A stretch of 59,071 nucleotides of DNA from a virus. Of this stretch, positions 1-6,887 are shown one piece after another. The notes under the pieces were generated by a model. The model did no database searches. It saw nothing but the letters and a program-made list of their open reading frames with translations, and was not told the origin of the DNA. Location of the stretch: the IMG/VR virus record IMGVR_UViG_3300009103_001640, positions 1 through 59,071 of that record; one strand, written 5' to 3'. Each line of letters begins with the position of its first letter. Position 1 is the first letter of the stretch. Position numbers and translations under genes: made by a program.

Positions 1-1
1 T

Positions 2-115
2 AATCAGGCATGCGAGGACACACAGAAGATTAAGGTTTTCCACATCGACAGAATGTGGGGTCTTGGAACACCCGAGGATCTAAACCACTATCTCCAACAC
101 CACCCTAGGGAATAG
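2..115 (+). CDS. Sugar nucleotidyltransferase, C-terminal end (partial)
   Basis: Only the last 37 codons are in the window, ending in TAG one base before the next start codon. The visible tail contains WGLGTPEDLNHYL, a pattern found near the C-terminus of nucleotidyltransferases that activate sugar 1-phosphates (the G-TPEDL segment). Family assignment therefore rests on a short segment. Its place directly ahead of a HAD phosphatase and a run of nucleotide-sugar genes agrees with a role in making an activated sugar. The catalytic N-terminal half lies outside the window, so neither substrate nor nucleotide can be stated. Confidence 0.5.
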   Translation, partial: NQACEDTQKIKVFHIDRMWGLGTPEDLNHYLQHHPRE

Positions 116-116
116 C

Positions 117-749
117 ATGTATAAGGCTTTTATCTTTGACTTTGACGGAGTGCTCGTTGACACCACAGACATTCAGGTGCGCTCAATTGTGCGAGCGCTT
201 GGACGCCGTGGTTTTAATGTTAGGCATCCTAGCGACTTGGAGATTGTGAATTCCACAATCACCACTAAGGCTAAGTTGATTAAGTTTTGTGACAAGGGCT
301 ACATCACCATGGATCAGGTAGAAGACATTTACGAAGACAAGAAGCAAATCGCAAACGAACTAATGGCAGAACTAAATCCTCGCCATTATTTTGATAAGAT
401 AGAGATGTTTAAGTTTCTCAAAGAAGAGAAGAAGAAGATTGCTATTGTGACAAACGCCAACGGACAGTCCACTCGTATATTGTTAGACCACCTAGGGTTT
501 GCAGAATACATTGACGTATTGATTACAAACAGTGATGTCGTCAATCCAAAGCCCCATCCTGAACCGTACATTCGCGCCATGATGATGCTGGCACGCATTG
601 GGTGTGATCTGGATGAGTGTATTATCTTTGAAGATTCTATTGTGGGGCTTGAAGCTGCCCGAGCCACTGGCGCTTCTGTACATGAAGTTAAAAGCTGGCG
701 TGATATCAACTATGGTTTGGTGGCTGACATTTTAAGGAGAGCGGAATGA
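117..749 (+). CDS. HAD-superfamily phosphatase / phosphomutase-like hydrolase
   Basis: This 210-residue protein has all four haloacid dehalogenase motifs: the nucleophile and general acid D8 and D10 in FDFDGVLVDT, motif II T112-N113, motif III lysine K145 in NPKPHPEP, and metal-binding E172-D173 in FEDSIVGLEAA. The region between motifs I and II fits a helical C1 cap like those of beta-phosphoglucomutase and phosphoglycolate phosphatase relatives. It probably removes or moves a phosphate on a small sugar phosphate in the cytoplasm. It starts one base after the upstream nucleotidyltransferase and overlaps the next gene by four bases (ATGA), so it is likely co-translated with the glycan genes. 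The exact substrate is unknown; phosphatase is the safest call. Confidence 0.85.
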   Translation: MYKAFIFDFDGVLVDTTDIQVRSIVRALGRRGFNVRHPSDLEIVNSTITTKAKLIKFCDKGYITMDQVEDIYEDKKQIANELMAELNPRHYFDKIEMFKFLKEEKKKIAIVTNANGQSTRILLDHLGFAEYIDVLITNSDVVNPKPHPEPYIRAMMMLARIGCDLDECIIFEDSIVGLEAARATGASVHEVKSWRDINYGLVADILRRAE

Positions 750-1483
750 GAATTGCATTATGCTTTAATGGTCTAGCCGGCGGCAAAAATGACAAAGGCT
801 TCCCCGTCGATTGGCAGTTAGCTGTGCCGCACTTCAAGGAGAACATTATTAACCTTAAAGCTCAAGATGTCGATGTGTTTTTTCACACATGGAGCACTGA
901 AGCTGAAGAAGAGTTGGTAGAATTTTACGAACCCAAAGACTACATTGTTCAAAAACAGGTTGACTTTGATTCGTTGGCGAATAAATTTAGGAAAAAGGTG
1001 CACTCGGATGTGCCACGACACTTTCACTCAATCATGAGCCGATGGTACTCTAATAAGGAGGTGCTTGGGCTTAAGAATAAATATGAAAAGGAGAACGGCT
1101 TTAAATATGATTATGTTATGACATCTCGTTTTGATGTGGCATGGCTGCAGCCTTTGGATTTTAGCCAGTTCGACCGTGATTCTATTTGGTGCGGACGCCA
1201 TGAGAGAGACACAATCTTTGACACCTTTAACGACAAAGGCATGCCCGTAGAAGGCGTGCTAGAGTACTGGTTGTTTGGAGGCTCTGAAGTTATGGACCGT
1301 ACGATTGATCTTGTTCGCAAGGTTCCTGAATATATCTACATGGGCAATTGCCGCATGTCAAATCATGACGTTATTCCGTATCACATCGAAAAAGAAAACA
1401 TGTTAGATAAGTTCAAGTTTCACTTCTGGGAGATTGAAGATTTCCAGCTTGTTCGACGCCTCCACGGAGGTCTTGAACAATGA
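746..1483 (+). CDS. Glycosyltransferase-like protein
   Basis: This 245-residue protein starts with MRIALCFNGL, a beta strand and loop seen at the start of a group of small glycan-cluster proteins, and contains YDYVMTSRFDVAW with an R-F-D segment at residues 128-130 resembling the metal-binding D-x-D region of GT-A transferases. There is no signal peptide or membrane segment. It overlaps both neighbours by four bases and sits between a phosphatase and nucleotide-sugar enzymes, which supports a role in sugar transfer. Donor, acceptor and exact family cannot be read from the sequence, and a non-enzymatic glycan-cluster protein is possible. Confidence 0.5.
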   Translation: MRIALCFNGLAGGKNDKGFPVDWQLAVPHFKENIINLKAQDVDVFFHTWSTEAEEELVEFYEPKDYIVQKQVDFDSLANKFRKKVHSDVPRHFHSIMSRWYSNKEVLGLKNKYEKENGFKYDYVMTSRFDVAWLQPLDFSQFDRDSIWCGRHERDTIFDTFNDKGMPVEGVLEYWLFGGSEVMDRTIDLVRKVPEYIYMGNCRMSNHDVIPYHIEKENMLDKFKFHFWEIEDFQLVRRLHGGLEQ

Positions 1484-1944
1484 TGTATATAGCCCACAGA
1501 GGCAACACAGACGGTCCCAAGCCCGAACTGGAGAACAGCCCCGGCTACATCGACAAAGCCCTATCAGAAGGCTTCTACGCCGAAATAGACGTTAGAAAGG
1601 GCAATATGGTCGGCGAGTTTATCATGGGTCATGACTATGGAGAACACAAGTTGCCCATTGAATGGTTTGAAGAGCGCCGAGGGCGCTTGTTCATTCACGC
1701 AAAAGACTTAGAAACATACACTTACTTTACTCGCGAAAAAGGGTGGAACGTGTTTTGGCACCAAGAGGACGATTATACATTAACCTCTGCCGGCATGATT
1801 TGGGCATACCCGGGAAAAACATTAAACGAGAAAACTATTTGCGTTATGCCTGAAAACGTGGTATACTCTAGAGTAGACTTATCGCGATGCTTAGGCATAT
1901 GCAGTGATTATGTTTTAAATTATAGGATGGAATACGGCACATGA
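1480..1944 (+). CDS. Short glycerophosphodiester phosphodiesterase-like protein
   Basis: The 154-residue product opens with YIAHRGN, the H-R catalytic motif of the GDPD / PLC-like TIM-barrel family, followed by E18-N19, E35 and D37 in AEIDVR, H51-D52 in GHDYG, and K75 in FIHAKDLE, each matching a usual active-site position in order. The length is well below the roughly 240 residues of full enzymes, so it is a shortened barrel or a specialised subfamily often seen next to glycan genes. The likely reaction is hydrolysis of a phosphodiester-linked headgroup, but this is inferred from motifs. Start is ATG inside the upstream stop; a second ATG three bases later would also work. Confidence 0.6.
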   Translation: MMYIAHRGNTDGPKPELENSPGYIDKALSEGFYAEIDVRKGNMVGEFIMGHDYGEHKLPIEWFEERRGRLFIHAKDLETYTYFTREKGWNVFWHQEDDYTLTSAGMIWAYPGKTLNEKTICVMPENVVYSRVDLSRCLGICSDYVLNYRMEYGT

Positions 1945-3062
1945 GAGTTCCACAGTTTATGCCTTACATTGGCATGGAAGAATATGAAGCTATTAAAAGC
2001 TGCTTCACGGAAAACTGGATTACAGAAGGACCGAAGGCAGCAGAGTTTAGCGAGAAATTGCTTGAAATAATTGGAAGTAAATACGGTGTTTTCGCTCCAA
2101 ATGGCACTTTGTCGCTTTACCTCGCTTTACGGGCGATGGGCATCGGTCCCGGCGATGAAGTCATTGTGCCAGACTTCACATTTATTGCCTCCGCAAACGC
2201 CGTCGAAATGGTCGGTGCCCGCCCCGTATTTGTTGACGTTGGTTGTCGCGACTTGCAGATTCGTCTTGACGATTGCGAGCGCGTACGCACCGACAAAACC
2301 AAGGCGATTATGCCCGTTCACATCTTCGGCTTTGCAGCAGACATGACTGAGATCATGGCGTATGCCAAAGAGCACAACCTTATGGTTATCGAAGATGCAG
2401 CCCAAGCCCTCGGTATCAACTGGAACGGCAAGGGCTGCGGCAGCTTTGGAGACACGGGCTCCTTTTCTTTCTTTGCAGATAAGACGCTGACTACCTGTGA
2501 GGGTGGGTTTGTTACTACAGACGACGAAGAGGTATATAATAACCTTCTCCTCCTGAGAAATCAGGGTCGTTTGCATCGCGGAACATTCACTCACCCAGCA
2601 ATCGGTTACAACTTTCGGATTAATGATGTGCAAGCTGCAATCGGCTTGGCACAACTGAAGAAGTTGCCAGAGATTATTGAGAGAAAGCAGAGAAACTATA
2701 ATATGTACCGAGAAGCTTTGGTAGATATTGAAGAGATTGAACTACTTAGCCCTGCGGACAAGGTTGAACCATACGTTCCGTTCCGTGTCGTCCTCAGAAC
2801 AAGACAAGAAGATGATCCTAGTCGGAACCTAATGGGATTCATGAAGATGAACGGCGTAGAGCCAAGGTCATTTTTCTATCCATTGCATCTGCAACCCTGT
2901 TTCGATATCTGGGCAGATGATCCTCGTCATAATCGCGAACATTTTGAAGTCGCTGAGCATGCGTATAACCACGGCGTGTGCTTGCCTTCGTTTGCTGCTT
3001 TGACAGAAAACCAGATTTCATATGTTTGTGACGTGGTAAAAGAGTTTTATAGGAGAAAATGA
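1941..3062 (+). CDS. DegT/DnrJ/EryC1-family sugar aminotransferase, perosamine-synthase-like
   Basis: This 373-residue PLP enzyme is full length for the family. It shows NGTLSLYLA (phosphate-binding loop, residues 54-62), GDEVIVPDFTF (71-81), IEDAAQALG (150-158) contacting the cofactor, and FSFFADKTLTTCEGG with K181 as the expected Schiff-base lysine. The C-terminal segments GYNFRINDVQAAIGLAQL and RSFFYPLH follow the pattern of GDP-perosamine synthases such as Vibrio RfbE as I recall that sequence. It would transfer an amino group from glutamate to C4 of a GDP-4-keto-6-deoxy sugar, the product of the Gmd-like enzyme encoded at 4122-5093. Overlaps of four bases link it to both neighbours. Other 4-keto sugars remain possible substrates. 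Confidence 0.85.
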   Translation: MRVPQFMPYIGMEEYEAIKSCFTENWITEGPKAAEFSEKLLEIIGSKYGVFAPNGTLSLYLALRAMGIGPGDEVIVPDFTFIASANAVEMVGARPVFVDVGCRDLQIRLDDCERVRTDKTKAIMPVHIFGFAADMTEIMAYAKEHNLMVIEDAAQALGINWNGKGCGSFGDTGSFSFFADKTLTTCEGGFVTTDDEEVYNNLLLLRNQGRLHRGTFTHPAIGYNFRINDVQAAIGLAQLKKLPEIIERKQRNYNMYREALVDIEEIELLSPADKVEPYVPFRVVLRTRQEDDPSRNLMGFMKMNGVEPRSFFYPLHLQPCFDIWADDPRHNREHFEVAEHAYNHGVCLPSFAALTENQISYVCDVVKEFYRRK

Positions 3063-3481
3063 TGATTCATGTATATTCTGCAGTCGAGCCGGATTTAATG
3101 TTGTTAGTTATAAACCGTGGAGATGAGATTGGTACCAACCGTGCCGACCTTAGCCCGCAAGATCAATACCTGCAGTGCGCAACCAAGAAGTTAACCAAGG
3201 GCACTACATTCGCGCCCCACAAGCACAACGAGTTAGTCAGAACCACTGACATTACTCAAGAGGCGTGGGTGTTCTTGAAGGGTCGTGTAGCCGCACGCTT
3301 TTGGGATATCGATGACCAACTAATTTATGAGACAGAGTTGGGCGAAGGCGATGCTGCCATTGTGTTCCGTGGAGGACACAGCTTTGAGGTTCTAGAAGAA
3401 GACACTGTTTTGTATGAGTTTAAGACCGGTCCATACTACGGTGTAGAAAAGGATAAGACCTACATTGAGGAATCTGAGTGA
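3059..3481 (+). CDS. Cupin-fold protein of the glycan cluster
   Basis: The 140-residue product is one cupin domain. The segment APHKHN near residues 53-58 supplies metal-binding histidines, followed by a beta-rich stretch with GRVAARFWD, GEGDAAIVFRGGHSFEV and a late histidine in GGHSF. Small cupins are common in nucleotide-sugar and capsule gene clusters, where they act as sugar isomerases, epimerases or metal-binding helpers. It could be started at 3059 or at the ATG three bases later; the first overlaps the upstream stop. It overlaps the dioxygenase gene by four bases. Function beyond metal binding is inference. Confidence 0.6.
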   Translation: MMIHVYSAVEPDLMLLVINRGDEIGTNRADLSPQDQYLQCATKKLTKGTTFAPHKHNELVRTTDITQEAWVFLKGRVAARFWDIDDQLIYETELGEGDAAIVFRGGHSFEVLEEDTVLYEFKTGPYYGVEKDKTYIEESE

Positions 3482-4125
3482 GAAAAGAAATATACGATAT
3501 TAGTCGTTACCCATTTCGAGAACTTATCGAGGATGCCATAGGTCACGAAGATCTGGAACAACTTCACGCGCACTATGACTACGAGCCGTTCACGATGGAG
3601 AACAACTCTGATACGATACCGCATAACAACTTTTACAACAAGATTCGTTCTGGTTGGACCGACTTTGAAGAGTTGTATGATAGGTTTGTGGAAGAGGTTG
3701 TGGTACCAATCTATGGGAGCCGCGATTTTATCTATCAATCGCTCCCGACCTTCCGTATCCACTTGGTGGGTAACTGGGTTGTGCCCGAGTTTCATTGTGA
3801 CTCTCAGGTGGGATATAATCACCCCGATGGCGAGATCAATTTTCAAGTTGCTATTACAAACATCTATGGCACGAATGCGACTTGGTGCGAGTCCGTGCCC
3901 GGTCTTGGTGACTATGCCCCGATTCAAATGAGCGAGGGCGAATATACTATTTTTTACGGCAACAAGTGCCGACATGGAAACATGATTAACGATACGCCGC
4001 ATACTCGCGTATCATTTGATTTTAGAATTTTACCGCTTGACAAATATACGCCAGACATGTCCAAGGCTTCCGGTACCAGAAAGATGAGATTTATCGTTGG
4101 CGAATACTATAAGGAACTTAAATGA
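3478..4125 (+). CDS. StrG-like Fe(II)/2-oxoglutarate-dependent oxygenase
   Basis: The 215-residue protein carries the iron-binding facial triad of this superfamily: H106 and D108 in EFHCDSQ, and distal H166 in KCRHGN, followed by R177 in TRVSFDFR, which would bind the carboxylate of 2-oxoglutarate. The sequence around the HxD motif, including VGYNHPDGEINFQV, resembles the StrG family named after streptomycin biosynthesis. It likely hydroxylates or oxidises a small molecule, perhaps a sugar or nucleotide sugar, since it lies between a cupin and Gmd. It begins with GTG within the upstream stop (GTGA), indicating translational coupling. Substrate is unknown. Confidence 0.65.
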   Translation: MRKEIYDISRYPFRELIEDAIGHEDLEQLHAHYDYEPFTMENNSDTIPHNNFYNKIRSGWTDFEELYDRFVEEVVVPIYGSRDFIYQSLPTFRIHLVGNWVVPEFHCDSQVGYNHPDGEINFQVAITNIYGTNATWCESVPGLGDYAPIQMSEGEYTIFYGNKCRHGNMINDTPHTRVSFDFRILPLDKYTPDMSKASGTRKMRFIVGEYYKELK

Positions 4126-5093
4126 GCAAAAAGAAAGCACTTATCACAGGAATCGCAGGACAGGATGGAAGCTATCTATCTGAACTGCTGTTAGAAAAGA
4201 ACTACGAGGTCCACGGCATTATTCGTCGTTCGTCCGTTGCGGAGAACCAAGACAGCCGTATCCAACACCTACAGGGACAGATTCATACACACTACGGCGA
4301 TCTGACCGACTATCCCTCGCTTGTGCGTATTGTGTCGGATGTCCGCCCTGACGAGATTTATAACCTTGGAGCTATGAGTCATGTACGAATCAGTTACGAC
4401 ATGCCATCGTTCACGATCCAAACGAATGCTTTGGGTGTGCTGAACATGCTGGAAGTCTATCGCTCTTTTGTGCCGCATGCCGGCTTCTATCAGGCTAGTT
4501 CTTCTGAGATGTTCGGCAACTCGGTCGATCATGACGGCGTACAGCGCCTCACAACTCCCATGAACCCGGTCAGCCCTTATGGTTGTGCAAAGGTCATGGG
4601 CTATAACTTGGTTAGACACTATCGGCATGCGTATAATCTTCACGCATGCAATGGCATCTTGTTTAACCATGAATCCCCCCGACGCGGCTCTAACTTTGTA
4701 ACCAATAAGGTTGTAAAGACTGCTGTGCAGATTAAGAAGGGATTAAGAGACAAGCTTGAGTTGGGTAACCTAGACTCGTATCGAGATTGGGGACACTCAA
4801 AAGATTATGTTCGTGCAATGCACATGATTATAAATCATCATGAGCCTGACGAATTTATTGTTGCAACTGGTGAAACACATTCTGTAAGAGATCTTGTGGA
4901 AACTGTGTTTACTAAGTTGGGAATGAACTACGAAGATTATGTTGTTCAGAATCCAAAGTATATGCGCCCAGAGGAACTTAAATACCTTAAGGGCGACTCC
5001 TCCAAGGCTAGAGAAATCTTAGGCTGGGAGCCCGAATATACTTTTGAGACTCTTCTGGATGATATGATCGACCGATGGGAAAGGGAATTATAA
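4122..5093 (+). CDS. gmd: GDP-mannose 4,6-dehydratase
   Basis: This 323-residue enzyme is an extended short-chain dehydrogenase/reductase. It shows the NADP-binding GIAGQDGSYL (residues 10-19), R35-R36 in IIRRSS, the catalytic S127 and E129 in ASSSEMFG, and Y153-xxx-K157 in SPYGCAK. The segment NHESPRRG is the diagnostic substrate loop of GDP-mannose 4,6-dehydratases, and RDWGHSKDYV is also typical. It converts GDP-D-mannose to GDP-4-keto-6-deoxy-D-mannose, the branch point for fucose, rhamnose and perosamine. No GDP-fucose synthase is visible here, while an aminotransferase of the perosamine type is, which points to GDP-perosamine. The length is slightly below bacterial homologues of about 345-370 residues. 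Confidence 0.95.
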   Translation: MSKKKALITGIAGQDGSYLSELLLEKNYEVHGIIRRSSVAENQDSRIQHLQGQIHTHYGDLTDYPSLVRIVSDVRPDEIYNLGAMSHVRISYDMPSFTIQTNALGVLNMLEVYRSFVPHAGFYQASSSEMFGNSVDHDGVQRLTTPMNPVSPYGCAKVMGYNLVRHYRHAYNLHACNGILFNHESPRRGSNFVTNKVVKTAVQIKKGLRDKLELGNLDSYRDWGHSKDYVRAMHMIINHHEPDEFIVATGETHSVRDLVETVFTKLGMNYEDYVVQNPKYMRPEELKYLKGDSSKAREILGWEPEYTFETLLDDMIDRWEREL

Positions 5094-5103
5094 GGAGAAC
5101 AAA

Positions 5104-5307
5104 ATGACCACTACCAAGAATATTAACTTATCTGATCAGGCGCTGGGCGCTGTTATGATGGCGCTGCAGAATTCATTGATGACACAAACTGATATTGTGC
5201 CTGTACTAAAAGGATTTAACTTCGTTATTGATGGCAACGATGATTTGATTGTCACCAATCCACCAATCATGCGCGCCAGCGAGGAGTCTATTCCAGAGAC
5301 GGATTAG
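5104..5307 (+). CDS. Small hypothetical protein
   Basis: A 67-residue protein with no motif I recognise. It is acidic at the C-terminus and lacks membrane segments or cysteine pairs. A clear ribosome binding site (aaggagaac) lies just before the ATG and the gene fills the space between gmd and the zinc-ribbon gene without overlap, so it looks real. Position at the border between the glycan island and the regulatory/structural genes says little about its job. Confidence 0.6.
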   Translation: MTTTKNINLSDQALGAVMMALQNSLMTQTDIVPVLKGFNFVIDGNDDLIVTNPPIMRASEESIPETD

Positions 5308-5309
5308 AC

Positions 5310-5582
5310 ATGCCTAGATATACTTATCGCTGCGAGCAGTGCGAAGACGTGTTTGAGACAGTCCACTCAATGAAAGAGTGTCTGACTGATTGTATCAAAT
5401 GTGAAGAGCAAGAAACACTAGTCCGCGTACCTGCAATGACATTCATCAAGATAAACACTACCCGTGCCCCCACGGGGAACAAGGTTGGTGCGCTTGTCGA
5501 GCAGCACATTCATGAGGCAAGAGAAGAACTGGCAAAAGAGAAGACGGATTTGCAAACTGCCGATTATGAGGAGAACAAATGA
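5310..5582 (+). CDS. FmdB-like zinc-ribbon protein
   Basis: This 90-residue protein opens with MPRYTYRCEQCEDVFETVHS, with cysteine pairs C8-xx-C11 and C28-xx-C31 forming a zinc ribbon. The spacing and the YRCEQC start match the small FmdB-type putative regulatory zinc ribbons, which are also frequent in phage genomes. The C-terminal half is charged and probably helical or unstructured. A role in nucleic-acid or protein binding is usually assumed for the family but not shown. It starts two bases after the upstream stop and overlaps the membrane-protein gene by four bases. Confidence 0.7.
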   Translation: MPRYTYRCEQCEDVFETVHSMKECLTDCIKCEEQETLVRVPAMTFIKINTTRAPTGNKVGALVEQHIHEAREELAKEKTDLQTADYEENK

Positions 5583-5920
5583 CAACACTACAAATTATAA
5601 TAACCTTACTCGTGGTATCTATTGCGATTAACGTCGTCGCTTTCTGGTTCATAAGAAACTTATTAACAAAGCTATTTTTTGTTTCAAACAACTTAGGCGA
5701 AGTAAACGATGTGATGCAGAAATTTGCAGAGCATTTAGACGCAGTACACGGAATGGAAACGTTTTATGGGGATCAGACTTTACAAGGATTACTGCAACAT
5801 TCAGAACTTGTTGTACAGATGCTTGGAGAATTTGACGAAATTTATCAAGTCGCCGAGGGATATGAAAACTTAGGAGTAGAAGCTGAAGAAGGAGAAGCCA
5901 TCGATGGCGAAGAAGCGTAG
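5579..5920 (+). CDS. Small membrane protein with an N-terminal anchor
   Basis: The 113-residue product has one strong hydrophobic segment at about residues 4-25, then two basic residues and a soluble, acidic helical tail ending in EEGEAIDGEEA. This looks like a single-pass inner-membrane protein with a cytoplasmic or periplasmic helical domain. I do not recognise the family. It overlaps its upstream neighbour by four bases and the sigma-factor gene by 17 bases, so the three small genes are translated as a unit. Confidence 0.55.
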   Translation: MTTLQIIITLLVVSIAINVVAFWFIRNLLTKLFFVSNNLGEVNDVMQKFAEHLDAVHGMETFYGDQTLQGLLQHSELVVQMLGEFDEIYQVAEGYENLGVEAEEGEAIDGEEA

Positions 5921-6590
5921 AAAAACATCATATTTTACTAAGGTACATGAACAAGCAATTATCGATTATAACAACAGCACGGATTTTGACGAAAGAGAAC
6001 GCCTCTATTCCACAATGATTGGACCGGTGTTCAGCGAGATGGTGGATAAGATCGTATTCACCTATAGATTTACAACGTTGCCGAATTGTGATTCACTGAG
6101 AGACGAGTGCAAGATTTGGTTAACAACAGTCATACAGAAGTATGATCCGAGTAAGGGCTCTAAAGCCTTTTCTTATTTTTCGGTTATAACAAAAAACTGG
6201 TTTATTGCCAAGGTTAAGAAAAACTCAAAGGCGCGCCGCACTGAGATCCCGATTGAGGATATTATGATCAGACCGATACTCGATGAGAAGCTGGTCGTTG
6301 AACACGGGTATTATGCTGATCGCGTGCAGAAAGAATTTTGGGAAGAATTGTGGAAGGAAATGGAGTCATGGGACACTGGAAACCTAAAACCCAACGAGCA
6401 AAAGGTTTTAGAAGCAATAAAGCTGTTGCTGGAACACCCTGATTCAATTGAAATTTTTAACAAGAAAGCTATTTACTTATACATTAGAGAGATAACCGGT
6501 CTTAACACGAAGCAGATTGTTAATAACCTCAACAAAATGAGGGCAAAATACAGGGCTTTCAAGAAGGACTGGAACGAGGGGAAACTATGA
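5904..6590 (+). CDS. 55: T4 gp55-like late-transcription sigma factor
   Basis: This 228-residue protein resembles the divergent sigma factor gp55 that lets host RNA polymerase use phage late promoters. The conserved core is seen around residues 60-110: a stretch rich in aromatic and basic residues, YDPSKGSKAFSYFSVITKNW, which matches the region-2-like helix pattern (K-a-f-s-Y-f-s..i.kn). The C-terminal part is helical with LNTKQIVNNLNKMR, like a helix-turn-helix remnant. T4 gp55 is 185 residues, so this one is longer. An AGAAGGAGAA ribosome binding site lies within the upstream gene. It directly precedes the long virion block it would be expected to activate. Confidence 0.7.
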   Translation: MAKKRRKTSYFTKVHEQAIIDYNNSTDFDERERLYSTMIGPVFSEMVDKIVFTYRFTTLPNCDSLRDECKIWLTTVIQKYDPSKGSKAFSYFSVITKNWFIAKVKKNSKARRTEIPIEDIMIRPILDEKLVVEHGYYADRVQKEFWEELWKEMESWDTGNLKPNEQKVLEAIKLLLEHPDSIEIFNKKAIYLYIREITGLNTKQIVNNLNKMRAKYRAFKKDWNEGKL

Positions 6591-6883
6591 GCAAGAAGCA
6601 AGAAATCGATGATTATTTGAAGGAAGCGGTTGAGAACGTACGCCAAGACAGGGACGTTACAAAGGAGCTTCTGGATGACGTAATTCAGTTTCTTGCTAAG
6701 GGAGACTCGACCCATCGTGAGGTTGGTCTAACTGCTGCAAAATATGTAGAAACCCTCCAACGCTCAAATGAGCAACTAGTTAAAATCTCCGGTCTTTTGC
6801 TTAAGCAAACGTCTACCGAAGGTGCAGTTTCGCTGTCCGATACTGACAAAGAGCAACTGTACGATTTGATAAAGGAGTCCTAA
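6587..6883 (+). CDS. Hypothetical protein, possible terminase small subunit
   Basis: A 98-residue, almost fully helical, charged protein. The stretch LLDDVIQFL followed by GDSTHREVGLTAAKYVETL and SNEQLVKISGLL has the same spacing as the core of T4 gp16-type terminase small subunits (leu-rich helix, a short loop with H/R-E-V, then a helix ending in N-xx-L). The resemblance is weak and based on memory of the family, and a late-transcription co-factor (gp33-like) is another possibility because the gene overlaps the sigma-factor gene by four bases. No large terminase is present in the window to settle it. Confidence 0.35.
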   Translation: MSKKQEIDDYLKEAVENVRQDRDVTKELLDDVIQFLAKGDSTHREVGLTAAKYVETLQRSNEQLVKISGLLLKQTSTEGAVSLSDTDKEQLYDLIKES

Positions 6884-6887
6884 TGAC

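Noticed and set aside
1-5093. Glycan island as a recently acquired mobile element
   Set aside because: No integrase, transposase, terminal repeats or tRNA boundary is visible, and gene packing is continuous with the phage genes that follow.
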